A DNA stretch of 64,000 nucleotides from Salegentibacter mishustinae (GTDB lineage Bacteria; Bacteroidota; Bacteroidia; Flavobacteriales; Flavobacteriaceae). Positions 61,948-64,000 of this stretch are shown one piece after another. The stretch is from assembly GCF_002900095.1 (NCBI RefSeq), contig NZ_LLKN01000001.1, positions 248,001 through 312,000 on the forward strand. The letters are read 5' to 3'. The translations under genes were made by a program, and so were the position numbers. The notes under the pieces were generated by a model, which searched no databases, was not told the origin of the DNA, and saw nothing but the letters and a program-made list of their open reading frames with translations. The first letter of the stretch is position 1. Every line of letters begins with the position of its first letter.

Positions 61948-61966
61948 GTGGACTATATGTGGACTA
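61948..61966 (+). promoter_or_regulatory. Right arm-type repeats (2 units, 11-bp period)
   Basis: GTGGACTA at 61948 and 61959, same orientation and period as the three units at 55594. Lies about 80 bases inside the right end repeat. Confidence 0.65.
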
Positions 61967-61991
61967 AAAAAGAGAGGTTAGAAGAAAATAA

Positions 61992-62026
61992 AAGCGCAAT
62001 CTCTTTATTAACAAGTGATTGCGCTT
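61992..62026. terminator. Hairpin beside the right element end
   Basis: AAGCGCAATC and GATTGCGCTT are perfect 10-bp arms, flanked by A and T runs, 17 bases before the right end repeat. Confidence 0.7.
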
Positions 62027-62042
62027 AATATCTGTAGTTGTA

Positions 62043-62057
62043 TTGTGACCTTGCCAG
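62043..62057. repeat. Right end repeat of second element (TTGTGACCTTGCCAG)
   Basis: Identical to 55449-55463. It continues as GATTCACC, which could be T-loop sequence of a tRNA fragment, then diverges from any tRNA pattern. Confidence 0.7.
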
Positions 62058-62510
62058 GATTCACCGATTTCTCAAACAGCCTATAAATACTGATAACTTA
62101 TTTTCTATGTTGACGATTTGTGAACCTAAATTTTGATGCCATTTATATCGTCTTTGCACAAATCTACTAATATTCAGTTGATTACCCATTAAAGTAAAAG
62201 AAAAATTGCAGAATTCAGAGTATAATTTGTGAGATGAATTTTCAGAAGAATAAGGCCCCTAATAGCGGTAATACTAGAAAAAGAAACAGTAAAATAGAAA
62301 AATCCAAAATTCACAAACTTGCCTGAAAGCTTTATTGAAATAATAAGGCTTACACAAGGACTTTTACAGACGAGGTAAAAGTAAGAAACTAGTACTAATC
62401 GCTATATGCTACAAGTTGTTTAAACCAGCAGTCGTAGTGGCAAGGTTAGGTTTGCAGCACCATGAAAATTTTGTATCAAAAGTGGAGTAGTTTGTTCGCG
62501 ATGAATCATG
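62058..62510. other. Gene-free stretch right of second element
   Basis: No gene supported; short frames only (for example a 30-codon basic frame at about 62234). Likely decayed mobile DNA. Confidence 0.45.
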
Positions 62511-62681
62511 CTATCTGCTGGTTTTTTCTACCTCATTTATAAAACTTTGAGACCATATATCTACTCCGGTTTTATCCCAATAAAGATATAAAACTTCAAT
62601 TCCGTTTTCCTTTGCATAACTTTTAATATTGCCTTCCAAAAATTTATTATCAAGTATTCGAGGATTAATTATGGTCATCAT
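62511..62681 (-). CDS. Small orphan reading frame
   Basis: 56 codons, leftward, from ATG 62681 to TAG 62511: starts MMTIINPRILDNKF and contains ENGIEVLYLYWDKTGVD. Coding-like codon use, but no family recognised and no neighbour in the same direction. It may be a fragment of a larger lost gene. Confidence 0.35.
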   Translation of the reverse strand: MMTIINPRILDNKFLEGNIKSYAKENGIEVLYLYWDKTGVDIWSQSFINEVEKTSR

Positions 62682-62719
62682 CAATCAATTCTGCCCTTGC
62701 AGATCAAAAAACGAACATT

Positions 62720-62860
62720 ATGAAAAAAAACAATTTATTCATCAATCTTATTGTCTCTGCTTCTTATCCGCTCTTCGCACAAATTGGCGGCATTGAAGAT
62801 TCAGTTGCAGACATAGCCGATACTCTTGGGGCTTACTTCATGGGAATTAATATCAGGTAA
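62720..62860 (+). pseudogene. Short exported-protein frame, possible TraE/DUF4134 remnant
   Basis: 46 codons: a signal-peptide-like start (MKKNNLFINLIVSASYPLFAQ) then IGGIEDSVADIADTLGAYF. The start and the IGGIE-x-A/S pattern recall DUF4134 (TraE) proteins of Bacteroidota conjugative elements, but the membrane helices that should follow are gone. A low-confidence call. Confidence 0.3.
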
Positions 62861-63256
62861 ATAGATTACTTAAAATTATCCTCAGAACTTTTTAATTAAG
62901 TTAAAAGTAGTGGATTTATCAGGAAAAGGGTATGCCAGAAAAACGACCTATGTGTGCGGTATACTAAGTATAAATCTTAAAGATCATGCAGCCAGTGAGC
63001 ATCCCGCAATTTGGGTGGATTTGAGCTGGCAGGATTAGGAGTGCATAACTTATTAAACTCAGAAAATTATCTATTTCTAATTATAGTTATCTGTGGAATT
63101 CTATTTTTTAATATTACAATCCTGGTTGGTAAGCTGTGAAAGCAATAAATGGAATTATTGAATTAAAATAAATATCTTTAAATTCACGTGAATTAGCTAT
63201 ACAATTAAAGTATAAATTAATTCATTAGGAATCCGAAACATTACAATATTCGCGCA
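62861..63256. other. Gene-free stretch before the last gene
   Basis: One open stretch without a start ending at about 63140 encodes a hydrophobic segment (FLIIVICGILFFNITILVGKL), perhaps a relic. The last gene's promoter should lie near 63190-63250. Confidence 0.4.
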
Positions 63257-64000
63257 ATGGTAAAAAGTTTGACATTTCTTATCTTACTTTTTTGGAGTAG
63301 TTACTCCATTTATTCTCAAGATTCCATAAAGTTTCCGGAAGATCAATTCGCACGCTATTACGAATTACCTAGACCGCTGGTTCATCTGCATTTAAATAAA
63401 TCAAAATTTTCTTCCCCTGATAAAATTTGGTTTACAGCCTACCTATTTGATCAAACTCAGGGAATACCCTTTGAGTGGGAAAGAACGCTTTATTGCGGAC
63501 TTTATGATGAGAATGGGAAGCAGATTACCGAGTTTTCTTTTTTATTAGAAAATGGTATAGCTTCTGGAAATATACCTATTATGCAGAATTTGACTCCAGG
63601 TATTTACTTCGTTAAAGCGTATACCAATTGGATGAAAAACTTCAAGGAAAGTGTTCCGTTTTCACAAGAAATCGTAGTAGGCTCTCCATCGTTGTCAAAG
63701 AAGACTAAAGATCTTGACAGTATAGTAATTACTAGCGAGGCTCAAAATTTAGTTTTAAATACCTCAAATACAATTGGTTTTAAAATAGAAGGATTTAATT
63801 CTAAAAGTCACTCGATAAAAGAAGTAAGGCTTGTAGATAAAAATGATAAGGAAACAGAAAGTCCTGTGCTAACTAATGATTATGGTGAGGGTAAATTCAC
63901 CCTGTTCTATCAGGATAATCAAACTTATACCCTTGAGATTCGTATGGAAAACGGGGATCTTCTTAAGAAAGAACTACCGGCAGCAAATTCTAAAGGAATA
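63257..64000 (+). CDS. Large exported protein, N-terminal part (cut by window end)
   Basis: 248 codons open to the window end. Signal peptide about 1-20 (FWSSYSIYSQ). Then FARYYELPRPLVHLHLNKSKFSSPDKIWFTAYLFDQ, a pattern of macroglobulin-like MG2 strands found at the start of large Bacteroidota outer-membrane-associated proteins, and LTPGIYFVKAYTNWMKNF. Many such proteins later carry a TonB-receptor plug-like domain. Probably a surface-facing protein linked to nutrient uptake; the rest lies outside the window. Confidence 0.7.
   Translation, partial: MVKSLTFLILLFWSSYSIYSQDSIKFPEDQFARYYELPRPLVHLHLNKSKFSSPDKIWFTAYLFDQTQGIPFEWERTLYCGLYDENGKQITEFSFLLENGIASGNIPIMQNLTPGIYFVKAYTNWMKNFKESVPFSQEIVVGSPSLSKKTKDLDSIVITSEAQNLVLNTSNTIGFKIEGFNSKSHSIKEVRLVDKNDKETESPVLTNDYGEGKFTLFYQDNQTYTLEIRMENGDLLKKELPAANSKGI

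Larger units (their letters stand above)
55449..62057. mobile_element. 6.6-kb integrative element with cupin/hydrolase cargo
   Basis: Bounded by 15-bp direct repeats. Contains a tyrosine recombinase next to the left end, an unknown gene, a decayed gene, two cargo genes facing left, an excisionase-type HTH gene and a replication-type gene. GTGGACTA motifs with an 11-bp period lie inside both ends (three at 55594, two at 61948), in the same orientation. The design copies that of the tRNA-Leu island. No mobilization gene is visible. Confidence 0.8.

Overview
The window looks like chromosome of a marine-type member of the Flavobacteriaceae (Bacteroidota). Reasons: SusC/SusD pairs with FecI/FecR regulators, GldF/GldG-like proteins, BfmA-type mobilization protein, TAnnTTTG-type -7 promoter boxes, clade II nitrous oxide reductase with the nosDFYL set, AT-rich DNA, and short palindromes of the TCCCGAAGCTTCGGGA kind. 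The genus cannot be fixed from the sequence; Gramella/Salegentibacter/Zunongwangia-like is a guess.

Layout. (1) 1-4.0 kb: end of a rhodanese gene, a small membrane protein, a decayed remnant of a mobile element (365-513), then a copper-uptake cluster: a CNGKC protein, a Met/His-rich lipoprotein and a TonB receptor with the CxxxM and HxM copper ligands known from OprC/NosA. (2) 4.3-29.4 kb: a 24.9-kb genomic island inserted in tRNA-Leu(UAG). A 55-bp perfect repeat of the tRNA 3' end lies at 4467 and the intact tRNA is at 29286-29367. The island carries a tyrosine integrase, a HTH protein, a replication initiator with iteron-like repeats inside the gene, a DnaC-like ATPase, a BfmA mobilization protein with no visible relaxase, and a large cargo operon: ECF sigma, FecR, SusC, SusD, DUF4843 lipoprotein, PKD-like lipoprotein, two GldF-GldG fusions around an ABC ATPase, and an M16 peptidase. 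A third copy of the tRNA end (4306-4369) and the remnant at 365-513 point to a second, related island that once sat to the left. (3) 29.5-33.6 kb: ordinary chromosome (M20 dipeptidase, universal stress protein, DUF1801, ion channel). (4) 34-40 kb: leftward single-gene units with unusual spacers, which look like a gene-cassette array; it includes an M23 peptidase and a TIR-domain gene overlapping a small membrane-protein gene, a candidate anti-phage pair. (5) 40.6-55 kb: exonuclease/GIY-YIG protein, then a nitrogen-oxide block: RIC iron-sulfur repair protein, a heme-copper-like membrane protein, a Crp/Fnr regulator, and the nos operon running leftward (cytochrome c, fasciclin, nosZ, membrane protein, nosL, nosD, nosF, nosY). 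DUF6544 and porin genes follow. (6) 55.4-62.1 kb: a second, smaller integrase-bearing element with 15-bp terminal repeats, carrying a cupin and a lipoprotein hydrolase. (7) 62.1-64 kb: decayed DNA and the start of a large exported protein cut by the window end.

How the parts connect. Three promoters (RIC, the Crp/Fnr gene, the nos operon) carry the same 18-bp palindrome TTATGA-n6-TCATAA at exactly the same distance from a -7 box, so the local Crp/Fnr protein probably controls itself, NO repair and N2O respiration. The copper receptor cluster could feed copper to NosZ. The two elements share an internal design: 11-bp-period direct repeats just inside both ends, most likely integrase arm sites.
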